Below, piece after piece: positions 44,619-53,975 of a stretch of DNA of 64,000 nt. The notes under the pieces were generated by a model. It saw only the letters and a program-made list of their open reading frames with translations. It ran no database searches and was not told the DNA's origin. The translations under genes and the position numbers were made by a program. How positions within the stretch are numbered: the stretch's first letter is position 1; each line of letters opens with the position of its first letter. The stretch is from Pseudomonadota bacterium (GTDB lineage: Bacteria; Pseudomonadota; Gammaproteobacteria; Pseudomonadales; Pseudomonadaceae): assembly GCA_023431055.1 (NCBI GenBank), contig JAEYXX010000001.1, positions 62,001 to 126,000 of the forward strand, in the 5' to 3' direction.

Positions 44619-46013
44619 ATGTTGCAGTTGCTGCGCAAGCCAGACCGCAAGGCCCAGGACGAGGCCGCATTGGACGCTCTGTTCCAACAGCACGACCTCA
44701 CCATTCGCCTCCCGGAACACTATCAATGGATGACACGCCTTAACGACTTCAGCGCAGGTCTCCAGCAACGCATTCGCGCCAGCCTCGGCGCCGCCGTCGG
44801 CATCGCCGCGCATGCGCCACAACTGGCGCGTATCGCCGCTGCCAACCAACAAAGCGGGCAGACGCTGGCACAGTCATCGGAGCTGATCGCCAGCGCCAGC
44901 GAGCAGGTCACCACCACACTGGACGCCGAACTGGTGCCCGGTGCCGGCGAAGTCGCGCGCTTGTCCGCCGAGGTTTCCGCCACCCTCAACCAATGCCAGC
45001 AAAGCGGCCAGGCGGTACTACGCCAGGTCGAAGTGATCGATGCCAGCGAGGCGCAACTGGCTCAGGTGATCCAGCAACTGGCCGGACAGCTCGATGAAGT
45101 GAGCAAGGTCATTGGTGTGATCGCCAGCATCTCCCAACAGACCAATCTGCTCGCCCTGAACGCCGCCATCGAGGCCGCACGCGCGGGTGAACATGGTCGG
45201 GGCTTCGCCGTGGTCGCTGAGGAAGTGCGGCGTTTGGCTGGCCATACCACCGATGCCACCGGCCAGGTCAGTGGCATCATCGAGCGTTTCCGCGAAGGCA
45301 TGCAGCAGCTCGGCAGTGCCGGCCAGCACATGAACCAGGCGGTGGCCGACGGCCGCGCCGGCATTCTCGCCGTCAGCGGCGGACTGGACAGCACGCGCCA
45401 GGCCATGGATCGCCTGGACGCTCAGGTCGGCCAGATCGCCGCCGGCACCGAGCAGATCGGCCAGGCGGTGCGCTCGATCAACGGCGATGTGCAAAACATC
45501 GCCCAGGTCGCTGGCGAGCTGCTTGGCAAGGCTGGTCAGGTGCTGCATCACAGCAAGGCCGTGCGCGAAGACGGTGATCGCCTGCTCGCCGGGCTCGGCG
45601 ACTTCCGCCTGGAAATTCACGCAGCAGTGCGCGCCAGCGTCGAACAACTGGCCAAACGCCCCGAGCTGGCCAGCGACGTGACAGCGGCCGAACGACTGCT
45701 TGCCGATACGCTGACGCGCGACAGCCGTTTCGAGCTGTTCTACCTGGTAGACAGTCGCGGCGTGCAGATTTCCGAGAACGTCTTCGCCGCCGATGTAGCG
45801 CACGGTGAGGATGCCAGCTGTCGCGGCCGCGACTGGAGCCAACGCCCCTGGTTCCGCGCTGTGGCCGAGCGCATGGAGAGTCATATCACCCAGGTCTACC
45901 GCTCCTCGGCCACAGACGACTTCTGCTTTACCGTTTCAGTCCCCATTGTCGATGAGCGCGGGCAACTGCTGCGTGTGCTGGGAGCGGACGTGAGGCTCTC
46001 GGCGCTGGTGTGA
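44619..46013 (+). CDS. Cytoplasmic methyl-accepting chemotaxis protein with C-terminal Cache-like domain
   Basis: 464 residues with no membrane helix. A short N-terminal segment, then a signalling coiled coil (about 60-320) with the tip [19 protein letters not shown] near 175, then a C-terminal sensor domain (about 340-464): [30 protein letters not shown] and [26 protein letters not shown], which read as a Cache/PDC-type fold normally found outside the cell. Here no export signal or membrane span exists, so the domain must act in the cytoplasm. GGGGAA precedes the ATG. A sigma-54 promoter lies directly upstream. Confidence 0.88.
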   Translation: MLQLLRKPDRKAQDEAALDALFQQHDLTIRLPEHYQWMTRLNDFSAGLQQRIRASLGAAVGIAAHAPQLARIAAANQQSGQTLAQSSELIASASEQVTTTLDAELVPGAGEVARLSAEVSATLNQCQQSGQAVLRQVEVIDASEAQLAQVIQQLAGQLDEVSKVIGVIASISQQTNLLALNAAIEAARAGEHGRGFAVVAEEVRRLAGHTTDATGQVSGIIERFREGMQQLGSAGQHMNQAVADGRAGILAVSGGLDSTRQAMDRLDAQVGQIAAGTEQIGQAVRSINGDVQNIAQVAGELLGKAGQVLHHSKAVREDGDRLLAGLGDFRLEIHAAVRASVEQLAKRPELASDVTAAERLLADTLTRDSRFELFYLVDSRGVQISENVFAADVAHGEDASCRGRDWSQRPWFRAVAERMESHITQVYRSSATDDFCFTVSVPIVDERGQLLRVLGADVRLSALV

Positions 46014-46072
46014 TCGGTGCAGGCTGGGCTAGGCTGGCCAGTGTCGATTCGTCACACCTCAAGAGAAGCGCC

Positions 46073-46474
46073 ATGATCCGCATTCACAACAACAAGGGCC
46101 TGCAGCAGCAGATCGAAATCGGCTCGCACCAGCTCATCGGCGACGTCTCGCCCGAGCAGGGCGGGGATGGCGCCGGACCGGAACCGCACGATCTGTTCGA
46201 CGCAGCCCTCGGCACCTGCAAGGCCATGACCCTGCTGCTCTATGCGCGCCAACGCGGCCTCCCGCTGGAAGGCATCGACGTGCACGTCGAGCGTGACGAC
46301 AGCGAGGAGCGCCAGGGCAACTACCGCCTGATCGTCGACCTGGCGCTCAAGGGGCCACTGGACGAGACACAGCGCCAGCAACTGCTGCGCGTGGCGGACA
46401 AATGTCCGATCCACAAGCTGATGACCACCACCGACATCCAGATCGAGACCCGCCTGGCGGGAGCTCCGGCATGA
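46073..46474 (+). CDS. OsmC family protein
   Basis: 133 residues. OsmC-type fold with the two reactive cysteines, ALGTCKAMTLLLYAR near 57 and VADKCPIHKLM near 113. Members reduce organic hydroperoxides or bind thiols; this form is closer to the YhfA-like than the Ohr branch by the spacing. The ATG at 46073 is used; the frame runs 63 bases further up without a family-like sequence. Overlaps the pirin gene by ATGA. Confidence 0.85.
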   Translation: MIRIHNNKGLQQQIEIGSHQLIGDVSPEQGGDGAGPEPHDLFDAALGTCKAMTLLLYARQRGLPLEGIDVHVERDDSEERQGNYRLIVDLALKGPLDETQRQQLLRVADKCPIHKLMTTTDIQIETRLAGAPA

Positions 46475-47331
46475 GCGAGTTACAGCTGATCCGCCCGCGC
46501 GCCGAGGACATTTCCGGCCAACCGATTCTGCGTCCCCTGCCCTCGGCACGCTTTCGCAGCATCGGCCCCTTCGTGTTCTTCGATCATATGCTGGAGCATG
46601 ACTACCCGGCCGGCAAAGGCATGAACATTGCCCAGCATCCGCATATCGGCCTGTCCACCCTCACCTACCTGTTCGAAGGCCAGCTGCAGCACAAGGACAG
46701 CCTGGGCTCCGATCAACTGGTTGGCCCCGGTGACGTCAGCTGGATGACCGCCGGGCGTGCGGTAGCGCATGTCGAACGCACGCCTCCGTCACAGCTCGGG
46801 CGGAACAAGCGCGCGCACGGCCTGCAGGTCTGGCTGGCGCTGCCGGAAGCCGAGGAACAGTGCGATCCGGCCTACAGCTACCACCCTGCCGTATCGCTGC
46901 CGCGCAGCGATGCCATGGGCGTGCAGATCACCCTGATCGCCGGCAGTGGCTTCTGCCTCGAATCACCGGTACCGGTGCGTTCGCCGACGCTCTATGCCGA
47001 ACTGCGCCTGAACGCTGGGGCCAGCCTGCTGATCCCGGACGAGTACAGCGAGCGGGCCCTGTACCTTATTGACGGCGAAGCCGAGCTCGATGGCGAAACC
47101 CTGCCCCGCCACACCATGGCGGTGATTCCCGCGGGTGAAACACCATTGCTCAGTGCCTGCGGCGAATGCCACCTGGCGCTGATCGGTGGCGAGCCCATCG
47201 GCCCAAGGCGGATGAACTGGAACTTCGTCGCCAGCACTCCAGAGGTGATCGAGCAGGCTCGCCAACGCTGGGCTGCAGGCGACTGGCCGCAGGTACCCGG
47301 TGAAACCACGCGCATCGAACTGCCCCGCTGA
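46471..47331 (+). CDS. Pirin family protein
   Basis: 286-residue bicupin. The metal-site segment HPHIGLSTLTYLFEGQLQHKDSLG is near residues 52-75, and MTAGRAVAHVERTP follows. Some pirins are quercetin dioxygenases, others regulators; function here unknown. The start overlaps the OsmC-type stop (ATGA), with GGGAG upstream. The coupling with an OsmC protein suggests a role in oxidative or electrophile stress (inference). Confidence 0.9.
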   Translation: MSELQLIRPRAEDISGQPILRPLPSARFRSIGPFVFFDHMLEHDYPAGKGMNIAQHPHIGLSTLTYLFEGQLQHKDSLGSDQLVGPGDVSWMTAGRAVAHVERTPPSQLGRNKRAHGLQVWLALPEAEEQCDPAYSYHPAVSLPRSDAMGVQITLIAGSGFCLESPVPVRSPTLYAELRLNAGASLLIPDEYSERALYLIDGEAELDGETLPRHTMAVIPAGETPLLSACGECHLALIGGEPIGPRRMNWNFVASTPEVIEQARQRWAAGDWPQVPGETTRIELPR

Positions 47332-47384
47332 AATCGCCCTGAACACTGGCGCAAGGCGGCGCCCCACAGCAAAGGACTGCCATA

Positions 47385-48197
47385 TTGCTTTCGTACCGTC
47401 CCCTCCTCGGCCTGCTGCTGTTGCCAAGCGGTGCACTGGCGACACTACCTAGTTTCGAACCCGAGCCTGGCCTGCAGGCCCAGGTGCAACAGCAAGGCGA
47501 ACGCTATTTCCTGCAGCAACCCGACGGCAGCCGCCTCGAACTGAGCCTTCCCGAAGGCAACGATGCAGAGGCGCCAAGCTTCTATATCGAGGACTACGAC
47601 TCCGACGGCCACCCGGATGTGGCAATCAGCGTGCCGGCCGGAATGGTCAACTCTGCCTACCACATCTACCTGTATCGGCCCGCCAAGCACCGTTTCGAGC
47701 GATTGCAAATGCCGCCGACGCTGATGGCACGTGTCAATTGCTCATGGCTGTCGGAGCTGCAGCCCAATAATGAGGAACGAGCGCTCTACAGCCACTGCCG
47801 CAGCGGACCGCGCTGGTATTACGACGCCTATCGTTTCGATGAGTCGGGCGTCCCGTGGCTGTACAAGACCCTGCACGTCAACCAAGGCTACGACCCGGAC
47901 GCCCCGGTGTTCTTTCCGGTGTTCGAGAAAACGCTCGACCCTCAGGGCAGGATCGTAGCCAGTCGTGCTCTAGACGATAACGATAAGCCGCAAACCTGGA
48001 CCGTACCCAACGCGCGCCTGTATCTGCATGAGCGCCCGGACGAAGCGAGCCGGACCAGGGCCTACCTGATCGAGGGCGATGTCTGCGAGGTACTGGACCA
48101 GCAAGGAAACTGGCTGCTGATCCGCTACGCCTCGCGCAAGGGCCCGCTGCAGCGCTGGGTGTCGCTCGATAGCGCGTACCGACGGCGGCAACCCTGA
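47385..48197 (+). CDS. Secreted XAC2610-like protein
   Basis: 270 residues starting at TTG with AAAGGA 8 bases before it; the start puts a signal peptide (cleavage near GALA, residue 19) at the N terminus. The centre has a calcium-binding-like DYDSDGHPDVAI repeat motif and a conserved pair of cysteines; the C-terminal 70 residues look like an SH3-type domain (ARLYLHERPDEAS...LIEGDVCEVLDQQGNWLLIRY). Resembles XAC2610-related proteins; function unknown. Confidence 0.72.
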   Translation: MLSYRPLLGLLLLPSGALATLPSFEPEPGLQAQVQQQGERYFLQQPDGSRLELSLPEGNDAEAPSFYIEDYDSDGHPDVAISVPAGMVNSAYHIYLYRPAKHRFERLQMPPTLMARVNCSWLSELQPNNEERALYSHCRSGPRWYYDAYRFDESGVPWLYKTLHVNQGYDPDAPVFFPVFEKTLDPQGRIVASRALDDNDKPQTWTVPNARLYLHERPDEASRTRAYLIEGDVCEVLDQQGNWLLIRYASRKGPLQRWVSLDSAYRRRQP

Positions 48198-48218
48198 GGC
48201 GCACGTTGCAAGCACAAA

Positions 48219-48247
48219 AAAGGCTGCAGCCAAGGGTTGCAGCCTTT
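48219..48247. terminator. Intrinsic terminator between the secreted protein and dienelactone hydrolase genes
   Basis: AAAGGCTGCA and TGCAGCCTTT form a 10-bp perfect stem around a nine-base loop. An A tract lies on the left, so it fits termination of the minus-strand hydrolase gene best and may serve both. Confidence 0.75.
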
Positions 48248-48261
48248 GCTGAAAGCCCGAA

Positions 48262-49050
48262 TCACCGCTCGGCGAATACCTCGTCGAACAGATCGTTCAT
48301 GGCCTTGAAGGCCCGAGCCGCCACCACCGGATGGTATTCGTTACGACCCGGCACGTTGGCCTTGGGGTTGGTGAACGAGTGCACCGCACCGCCGTAGCTG
48401 ACCAGTTGCCAGTCGGTCTTTGCCGCCTTCATCTCGGCGATGAAGCCGTCGACCTGCTCCTGCGGCACGGCCGGATCGTCGGCGCCATGCAGCACCAGCA
48501 CCGGCGCCTTGATGTTCTTCGCATCATCCGGGTTTGGCGTGTCCAGATTGCCGTGGAAGGACACGAAGCCTTTCAACGGCGCGCCCGAACGGGCAAGTTC
48601 CAGCACCGTGCCACCGCCGAAGCAGAAGCCGATGGCACCCAACTTGTCGAGATCCAGCGCAACCTCGCTGCTCTGCGCCTTGAGCACCTCGACCGCTGCC
48701 TGGGCACGCTTGCGCATCAGCGGGCGATCGGCACGCACCTTGCCGGCCGCAGCGCCGGCCTCTTCGGCGTTGCTGGGGCGAATCGACTTGCCGTACATGT
48801 CGGCAACGAATACCACGTACTTGTCGCCCGCCGCCCGGGCAGCCTTGGCCACGGTGTCCTCGTTCACGCCCATCCAGTTGGGCACGGCGAGCAAGCCCGG
48901 ACGCGGTGTGGTCACCGAGTCGTCGTACACCAGCACGCCTTCGAAGGCTTCGCCATCGATCTCGTAGGGAATCGTCTTGGTCACGACGGCCGCGTCGGCA
49001 AGGCCGGCGAAAGCGGCGCACAACAGGGGAACCAGTGTCTTCTTCTGCAT
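48262..49050 (-). CDS. Exported dienelactone hydrolase family protein
   Basis: 262 residues. Signal peptide about 1-21 (cleavage after LADA), then the DLH fold with nucleophile Cys in GFCFGGG near 128, Asp in HGADDPAVP near 180 and His in GAVHSFTNP near 212. Hydrolyses ester or lactone bonds; the usual aromatic-degradation genes are absent here, so the substrate is unknown. The DLH-to-htpG neighbourhood matches P. aeruginosa PA1597-PA1596 except for the signalling pair inserted between (from memory). Confidence 0.87.
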   Translation of the reverse strand: MQKKTLVPLLCAAFAGLADAAVVTKTIPYEIDGEAFEGVLVYDDSVTTPRPGLLAVPNWMGVNEDTVAKAARAAGDKYVVFVADMYGKSIRPSNAEEAGAAAGKVRADRPLMRKRAQAAVEVLKAQSSEVALDLDKLGAIGFCFGGGTVLELARSGAPLKGFVSFHGNLDTPNPDDAKNIKAPVLVLHGADDPAVPQEQVDGFIAEMKAAKTDWQLVSYGGAVHSFTNPKANVPGRNEYHPVVAARAFKAMNDLFDEVFAER

Positions 49051-49145
49051 GGTGAGGCCTGCCCTTGGCAATGGTAGGCCCCTAACAATAGCCGCGCATG
49101 GCGCAATCGCCAAATGCTCCGGCAGCAGGATTTAGACAGGAGGTT

Positions 49146-50150
49146 TCAAGCAGAAGGCTGCTCGGCCCAGCGCTCCTTGATGAGCAGGATTTCCGGCAGG
49201 CAGCCAATGAACAACTCGACCAGGCGCGGATCGAAGTGGCGACCGCTTTGTTCACGCAGGAAAGCCACTGCATCATCCACGGACCAGGCCTGCTTGTAAG
49301 GGCGCACGCTGGTCAGTGCATCGAATACGTCGGCGATGGCGACGATGCGCCCCTCCAGAGGAATGTCTTCGCCACTCAGGCCATTGGGATAACCGCTGCC
49401 GTCCCACTTCTCATGGTGCGACAGGGCGATACGTTGCGCAGTGCGCAGCAGCCCGGAGCTGTGCTCGCCGATGATTCGCGCACCGATCTCGACGTGCTGA
49501 CGCATCACCTGCCACTCCGCCTCGTCGAGCTTGCCCGGTTTGCGCAATACGGCATCGGGGATACCGATCTTGCCGACATCATGCATCGGTGCAGCGTTGA
49601 GCAGTTCCTCGGCAGCGCTTTCGCTGAAGCCGGCAGCCAGTGCCAGCACCTTGGAAAAATGGCTCATGCGAATCACATGCAGGCCGGTCTCGTTGTCCTT
49701 GTACTCGGCGGCCATGCCCAGGCGCTGAACGATCTGCAGACGGGTCCGCTTGAGTTCCTCGACCCGCACCAGCGACAGATGAGTACGCACACGAGCGCGC
49801 ACGATGGGCGGGCTGACCGGTTTGGTGATGTAGTCCACCGCGCCAACGTCGAAACCACGGGTTTCATCGTCGACATCGCCCAGCGCGGTAACGAAGATCA
49901 CCGGAATCGCCTGCAGCAGCGGGTTGCCCTTGAGTGATTCGCATACCTCATAGCCGGTCATGCCCGGCATCATCACGTCCAGCAGAATCAGATCCGGCAG
50001 CTCGCGTTCGGCCATTTCCAGCGCACGAGCGCCTTCCTTGGCGAACAGCAGGCGATAGTCGTCCTGCAGGATATGGCGCAGCACCTGCAGGTTGGTGGGC
50101 TCATCATCCACCAGCAGCAACAGCGGGCGAGTATCGGTAGCCTGGGTCAT
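49146..50150 (-). CDS. Response regulator with HD-GYP domain
   Basis: 334 residues. Receiver with Asp58 (LILLDVMMPGMTGYE), then an HD-GYP phosphodiesterase domain: HD pair at 190-191 in MHDVGKIGIPD, HHEKWDGSGYPNGLSG at 245-260. HD-GYP enzymes hydrolyse cyclic di-GMP, and the intact GYP motif suggests activity. It overlaps the upstream hybrid-kinase gene by ATGA, so it is the probable phosphate acceptor of that kinase's Hpt domain. Confidence 0.92.
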   Translation of the reverse strand: MTQATDTRPLLLLVDDEPTNLQVLRHILQDDYRLLFAKEGARALEMAERELPDLILLDVMMPGMTGYEVCESLKGNPLLQAIPVIFVTALGDVDDETRGFDVGAVDYITKPVSPPIVRARVRTHLSLVRVEELKRTRLQIVQRLGMAAEYKDNETGLHVIRMSHFSKVLALAAGFSESAAEELLNAAPMHDVGKIGIPDAVLRKPGKLDEAEWQVMRQHVEIGARIIGEHSSGLLRTAQRIALSHHEKWDGSGYPNGLSGEDIPLEGRIVAIADVFDALTSVRPYKQAWSVDDAVAFLREQSGRHFDPRLVELFIGCLPEILLIKERWAEQPSA

Positions 50151-53100
50151 GATGGGGTGGTTTCCTCGTCCTGCAATTGCCGCAACAATTGCTCGAGCAG
50201 CCGCAGTGCCTGGTCGAAGTCGAAATTGTCCAGCGCCTGGCGCAGTTCATTCAGCACACCGACGCAGGACGTACCGCGCGCCGCTCGCTCCATCGCTGCC
50301 AGGGCAGCATCGTCGAGGCTGCCGCGTTCAAGGGCGATACGCAGCTGATTTGCCTGCTCGGCCAACATGCCTGGGTCAGGGTTAGCGAATCCCTCTTCGG
50401 ACTCGTTAGCGGGCACCTGAGGCACCCTTTCAACGATAGCCTGCAAAGCCTGACCGAGCTCGCCGAGCAGCACGCCCAGCCGCTGCTCGTCCTGCGCCTC
50501 GAAGGCCTGTTCGATGGCCCGACCGATGTGCGTCAGATGGGACAACGCCAGGTTGCCGGCCGCGCCGTACAGACGGTGCGCGAGCGCTCGACCCTCATCC
50601 CACTGCCGTGCCACCACGAGCTGGCTCAGACGCGCAGCCAGATCGCTCTGCTCGGCGATGAATACGCCAATCGCCTGTACCATGCGTAACGGCCCGCCCC
50701 ATAGAGCGCTGCCGCGGGTCCAGTCGAACATGCCCGCATCGGCAACTCGCGAGTCACTCGTCACGGCGCTCGGCGTCTCGGTCAAACCAAGCAGACGCGC
50801 CACCTCCCAGAGCAGCGCATCGAGGTCCAGAGGCTTGGAGGCGAAGGCATTCATACCGGCATCCAGCGCAGCCTGACGATCGTGATCGAGTACGCTGGCG
50901 GTAAGCGCGATGATCGGTACCGGGTCACGGCTTTCGCTGGCCTCCAGCTGACGAATACGTCGTGAGGCCTCCAGGCCGTCGACGCCCGGCATCTGTACAT
51001 CCATCAGGATCAGATCGAAGCGCTCTTCGGCAAAGGCCTGCACCGCGCCCTCACCGTCACCGACACCACGGACGCGATGCCCGAGACCTTCCAGCAACAG
51101 CTGCAACAGTTCGAGATTCTGCGGCACGTCATCGGCGGCGAGAATGTTCAGCTGGCCAAGTTCAGGCAGTGCTGCACGCTGCTGCGAAACCTGGCGTTTG
51201 CCAGCACGCAGCGGCAGTTCGACGCTGAAGCAGCTGCCCTGCCCTTCGCGGCTCTCCACCTTCAGCCGCCCGCCCATCAGCTCGACCAGTTGACGCGAGA
51301 TGGTGGTGCCGAGACCGGTGCCACCAAAACGACGACTCATCGAAGCATCCGCCTGGGCGAAAGGCTCGAAGATCTTTTCCAGCCGGTCCGCGGCGATACC
51401 GATACCGGTGTCCGTGACCGCCAGGCGCATCGCCCCCGGCTCACCGGATACCTTCAGACGCACCTCACCCTGCTGAGTGAACTTGACCGCATTGCCCACC
51501 AGGTTGGTCAGCACCTGCTGCAGGCGCAATGGATCGCCATTGAAAAAGTCGCCGACGGTGGCCGGGTAATCCAGGTGCAGTTGCAGCCCTTTGCTTTGCG
51601 CTGCCAGCCGCTGCGTGGCAATCACCTGTTCGCATAGCTCGCGCAGGGAGAAATCCAGCTGCTCCAGCTCGATGGCGCCACGGTCGAGCTTGGCCGTATC
51701 GAGAATGTCATTGAGCAGCCCCAGCAGCGAACGCGACGAATGCTGCACAGTGCTCAAGTGACGATGCTGATCCGGGCTTAGTGGCGTTTCCAACAGCAGA
51801 TCGGTGAATCCGATGATGGCATTCATCGGCGTACGGATTTCGTGGCTCATATTGGCCAGAAAGCTGCTGCGTGAAGCCGCCGCCGCTTCGGCGCGATCAC
51901 GGGCGGCGCGCAGATCCTGCTCCATCACCCGGCGGGGAGTCAGGTCGGTGGCCAGCTTGACCACCTTGAACGGCTTGCCGTCGGTATCGAGGATCGGGTT
52001 GTAACTGGCCTGAATCCATACCTCCCGCCCGCCCTTGGCGATGCGCTGATACTCACCGGTGCGAAATTGCCCGGCTCGCAGCTCGGCCCAGACCTGGCGA
52101 TAGGCTTCGCTGGCCACCAGTTCCGGGGCGCAGAACATTGCATGGTGATGGCCGATCACCTCTTCCCGCGCATACCCGAACAGTGCCAGCGCGTTATCGT
52201 TGATTTCGAGAATATTGCCTTCCAGGTCGAACTCGATCAGCGCCATCGCCTTGCTGATCGCCGTAACCTTGCCTTCATATTCGGCGTTGCGCCGCTTGCT
52301 GTCGGTCTGATCGATCAGAACACCATCGATCCAGCGCGGCACACCCTGTTCATCACAGACCGCACTGCCGCTTTCCCAGATCCAGTGCTCGGTTCCCGAA
52401 CGGTCGAACAGGCGATATTCGACCGTGTAGTTGCGTCCCTCCTCGATAGCGGCGACCACCTGATCGGCGGTAGGTTGGTAATCGTCCGGATGATAGAGGT
52501 CGACAATCGAGCAGCGACGACTGATGAAGTCATCGGCGCTATAGCCCGTCAGCTTTTCCACCGCATCGCTGATGAACAGCATGCTCCAGTTGTGGTCCAG
52601 CAGGCAGCGGAACGAGACGCCGGGAATGTTGCTGATCAACGAGCGGTATTGCTGCTCACTTCGGCGCAGGGCCATTTCCATATGCTGGCGTTCGCTGATG
52701 TCAGCCACGAACACCACGAACAGCGGACGACTGCCGGCATGGGTAATTCCGACACTGATGCGCACCGGTTTCTCTTCGCCCTCACGGGTCAGGCAGACCA
52801 GTTCCTGCTCACCCGACATCATCGTCAGTTGTCCTGTGCGCAGGTAATCGGCCAGCAGTCCTTCCACCTTATCGATAACGCGAGCAGGCACCAGCGTGCT
52901 CATGTGCAAACCAACCAGAGCCCCTGGCGTCCAGCCGAACAGACGCAACACCGCGCGGTTGGCCGAACGTAACGTGCCGGTGTGGTCCACCGTGATGATC
53001 GCATCCAGCGCGGTATCGAAGATGGAGCGCAGGTGCTGTTCGCTGGCCTTGAGTTGATGGCTCATGTGCCGGTAACGCAGCAGCGTGTTGGCGGCCACGA

Positions 53101-53839
53101 CGAAAATCGTCAGCGCGACGGTCAACAGCGTGATGCCAATGGCGATGTAACCACTGTCGACCACGGCCATCGGCGTTTGCGACTCGGGCGTGCCTACGAA
53201 GCGCGCCGCTGCCATACCGGTGTAGTGCATGCCGCTGATCGCCAGCCCCATCACCAGAGCGCTCGGCATCAACGCCCAACGCGTCGGCAAGCGTCCCTCC
53301 AGGCCGAAACGCACCCATAGCGCCAGAATGGCCAAGGCGACAGCGACGACAATCGACAGGGCGAACATCCAGGGGTCATAGCGCAGCAGTGGCGCCATCT
53401 GCATCGCCGCCATGCCGCTGTAATGCATGGCGCCGATACCGGCACCGACCAGCACGCCACCGACGCACAGCTGCGTCAGACTCAGGTCACGCCGCGCCAG
53501 AAGACTGAGGGCGACCCAGGAGGCGGCCAGGCTCGGCAACATCGAAAGCAGGGTTATACCCAGGTCGAAACGCACCGAGGCGCACAGCTCGAACGCGAGC
53601 ATGCCGAGAAAGTGCATGGACCAGATACCGCCGCCGAGGGCGAGCGAACCGGTGAAGATGGTGACCTGCCGAGCGAGCGGATGGTCGTTGTCACGCGCCT
53701 CGCCGGCCAGCTGCAGTGCCATGCCGGCGGCGAACACGGCGATGGCCAGCGACAGCAGCACCAACTTGGGGTCGTAGCGACTGAGTACGAGGACAGCGGG
53801 ATCCGCACCCATGATGAAGAACAGCTCGAGAAACGACAT
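50147..53839 (-). CDS. MHYT-PAS hybrid histidine kinase with receiver and Hpt domains
   Basis: 1230 residues. A seven-helix MHYT sensor (1-255) has three metal-site repeats with His76, His139 and His205 in MHFLGM, MHYSGM and MHYTGM. Three PAS domains follow (about 265-385, 395-515, 520-640), then HisKA with His666, HATPase (about 765-880), a receiver with Asp947 and an Hpt domain with His1088 (ALAHRLYGAAGNL). MHYT domains are proposed to sense oxygen, CO or NO through copper. The arrangement is a full internal phosphorelay ending in the co-transcribed HD-GYP regulator. CTGGGG lies upstream of the ATG. Confidence 0.93.
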   Translation of the reverse strand: MSFLELFFIMGADPAVLVLSRYDPKLVLLSLAIAVFAAGMALQLAGEARDNDHPLARQVTIFTGSLALGGGIWSMHFLGMLAFELCASVRFDLGITLLSMLPSLAASWVALSLLARRDLSLTQLCVGGVLVGAGIGAMHYSGMAAMQMAPLLRYDPWMFALSIVVAVALAILALWVRFGLEGRLPTRWALMPSALVMGLAISGMHYTGMAAARFVGTPESQTPMAVVDSGYIAIGITLLTVALTIFVVAANTLLRYRHMSHQLKASEQHLRSIFDTALDAIITVDHTGTLRSANRAVLRLFGWTPGALVGLHMSTLVPARVIDKVEGLLADYLRTGQLTMMSGEQELVCLTREGEEKPVRISVGITHAGSRPLFVVFVADISERQHMEMALRRSEQQYRSLISNIPGVSFRCLLDHNWSMLFISDAVEKLTGYSADDFISRRCSIVDLYHPDDYQPTADQVVAAIEEGRNYTVEYRLFDRSGTEHWIWESGSAVCDEQGVPRWIDGVLIDQTDSKRRNAEYEGKVTAISKAMALIEFDLEGNILEINDNALALFGYAREEVIGHHHAMFCAPELVASEAYRQVWAELRAGQFRTGEYQRIAKGGREVWIQASYNPILDTDGKPFKVVKLATDLTPRRVMEQDLRAARDRAEAAAASRSSFLANMSHEIRTPMNAIIGFTDLLLETPLSPDQHRHLSTVQHSSRSLLGLLNDILDTAKLDRGAIELEQLDFSLRELCEQVIATQRLAAQSKGLQLHLDYPATVGDFFNGDPLRLQQVLTNLVGNAVKFTQQGEVRLKVSGEPGAMRLAVTDTGIGIAADRLEKIFEPFAQADASMSRRFGGTGLGTTISRQLVELMGGRLKVESREGQGSCFSVELPLRAGKRQVSQQRAALPELGQLNILAADDVPQNLELLQLLLEGLGHRVRGVGDGEGAVQAFAEERFDLILMDVQMPGVDGLEASRRIRQLEASESRDPVPIIALTASVLDHDRQAALDAGMNAFASKPLDLDALLWEVARLLGLTETPSAVTSDSRVADAGMFDWTRGSALWGGPLRMVQAIGVFIAEQSDLAARLSQLVVARQWDEGRALAHRLYGAAGNLALSHLTHIGRAIEQAFEAQDEQRLGVLLGELGQALQAIVERVPQVPANESEEGFANPDPGMLAEQANQLRIALERGSLDDAALAAMERAARGTSCVGVLNELRQALDNFDFDQALRLLEQLLRQLQDEETTPS

Positions 53840-53937
53840 ACAACCCCAGGACGCGGACAGACAGCCGGCGAATTGCCAGCATCTGAAACGACGGGGCCGC
53901 GCTTGTCAATCAAAGCCGATCAATCACACCCATAGAA

Positions 53938-53957
53938 AAGCCCGCCGAAGCGGGCTT
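53938..53957 (-). terminator. Intrinsic terminator of htpG
   Basis: AAGCCCGC and GCGGGCTT form an 8-bp stem with a CGAA loop, followed on the minus strand by TTTTC. It lies 19 bases beyond the htpG stop. Confidence 0.85.
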
Positions 53958-53975
53958 GTCCTATTGCCAAATAGA

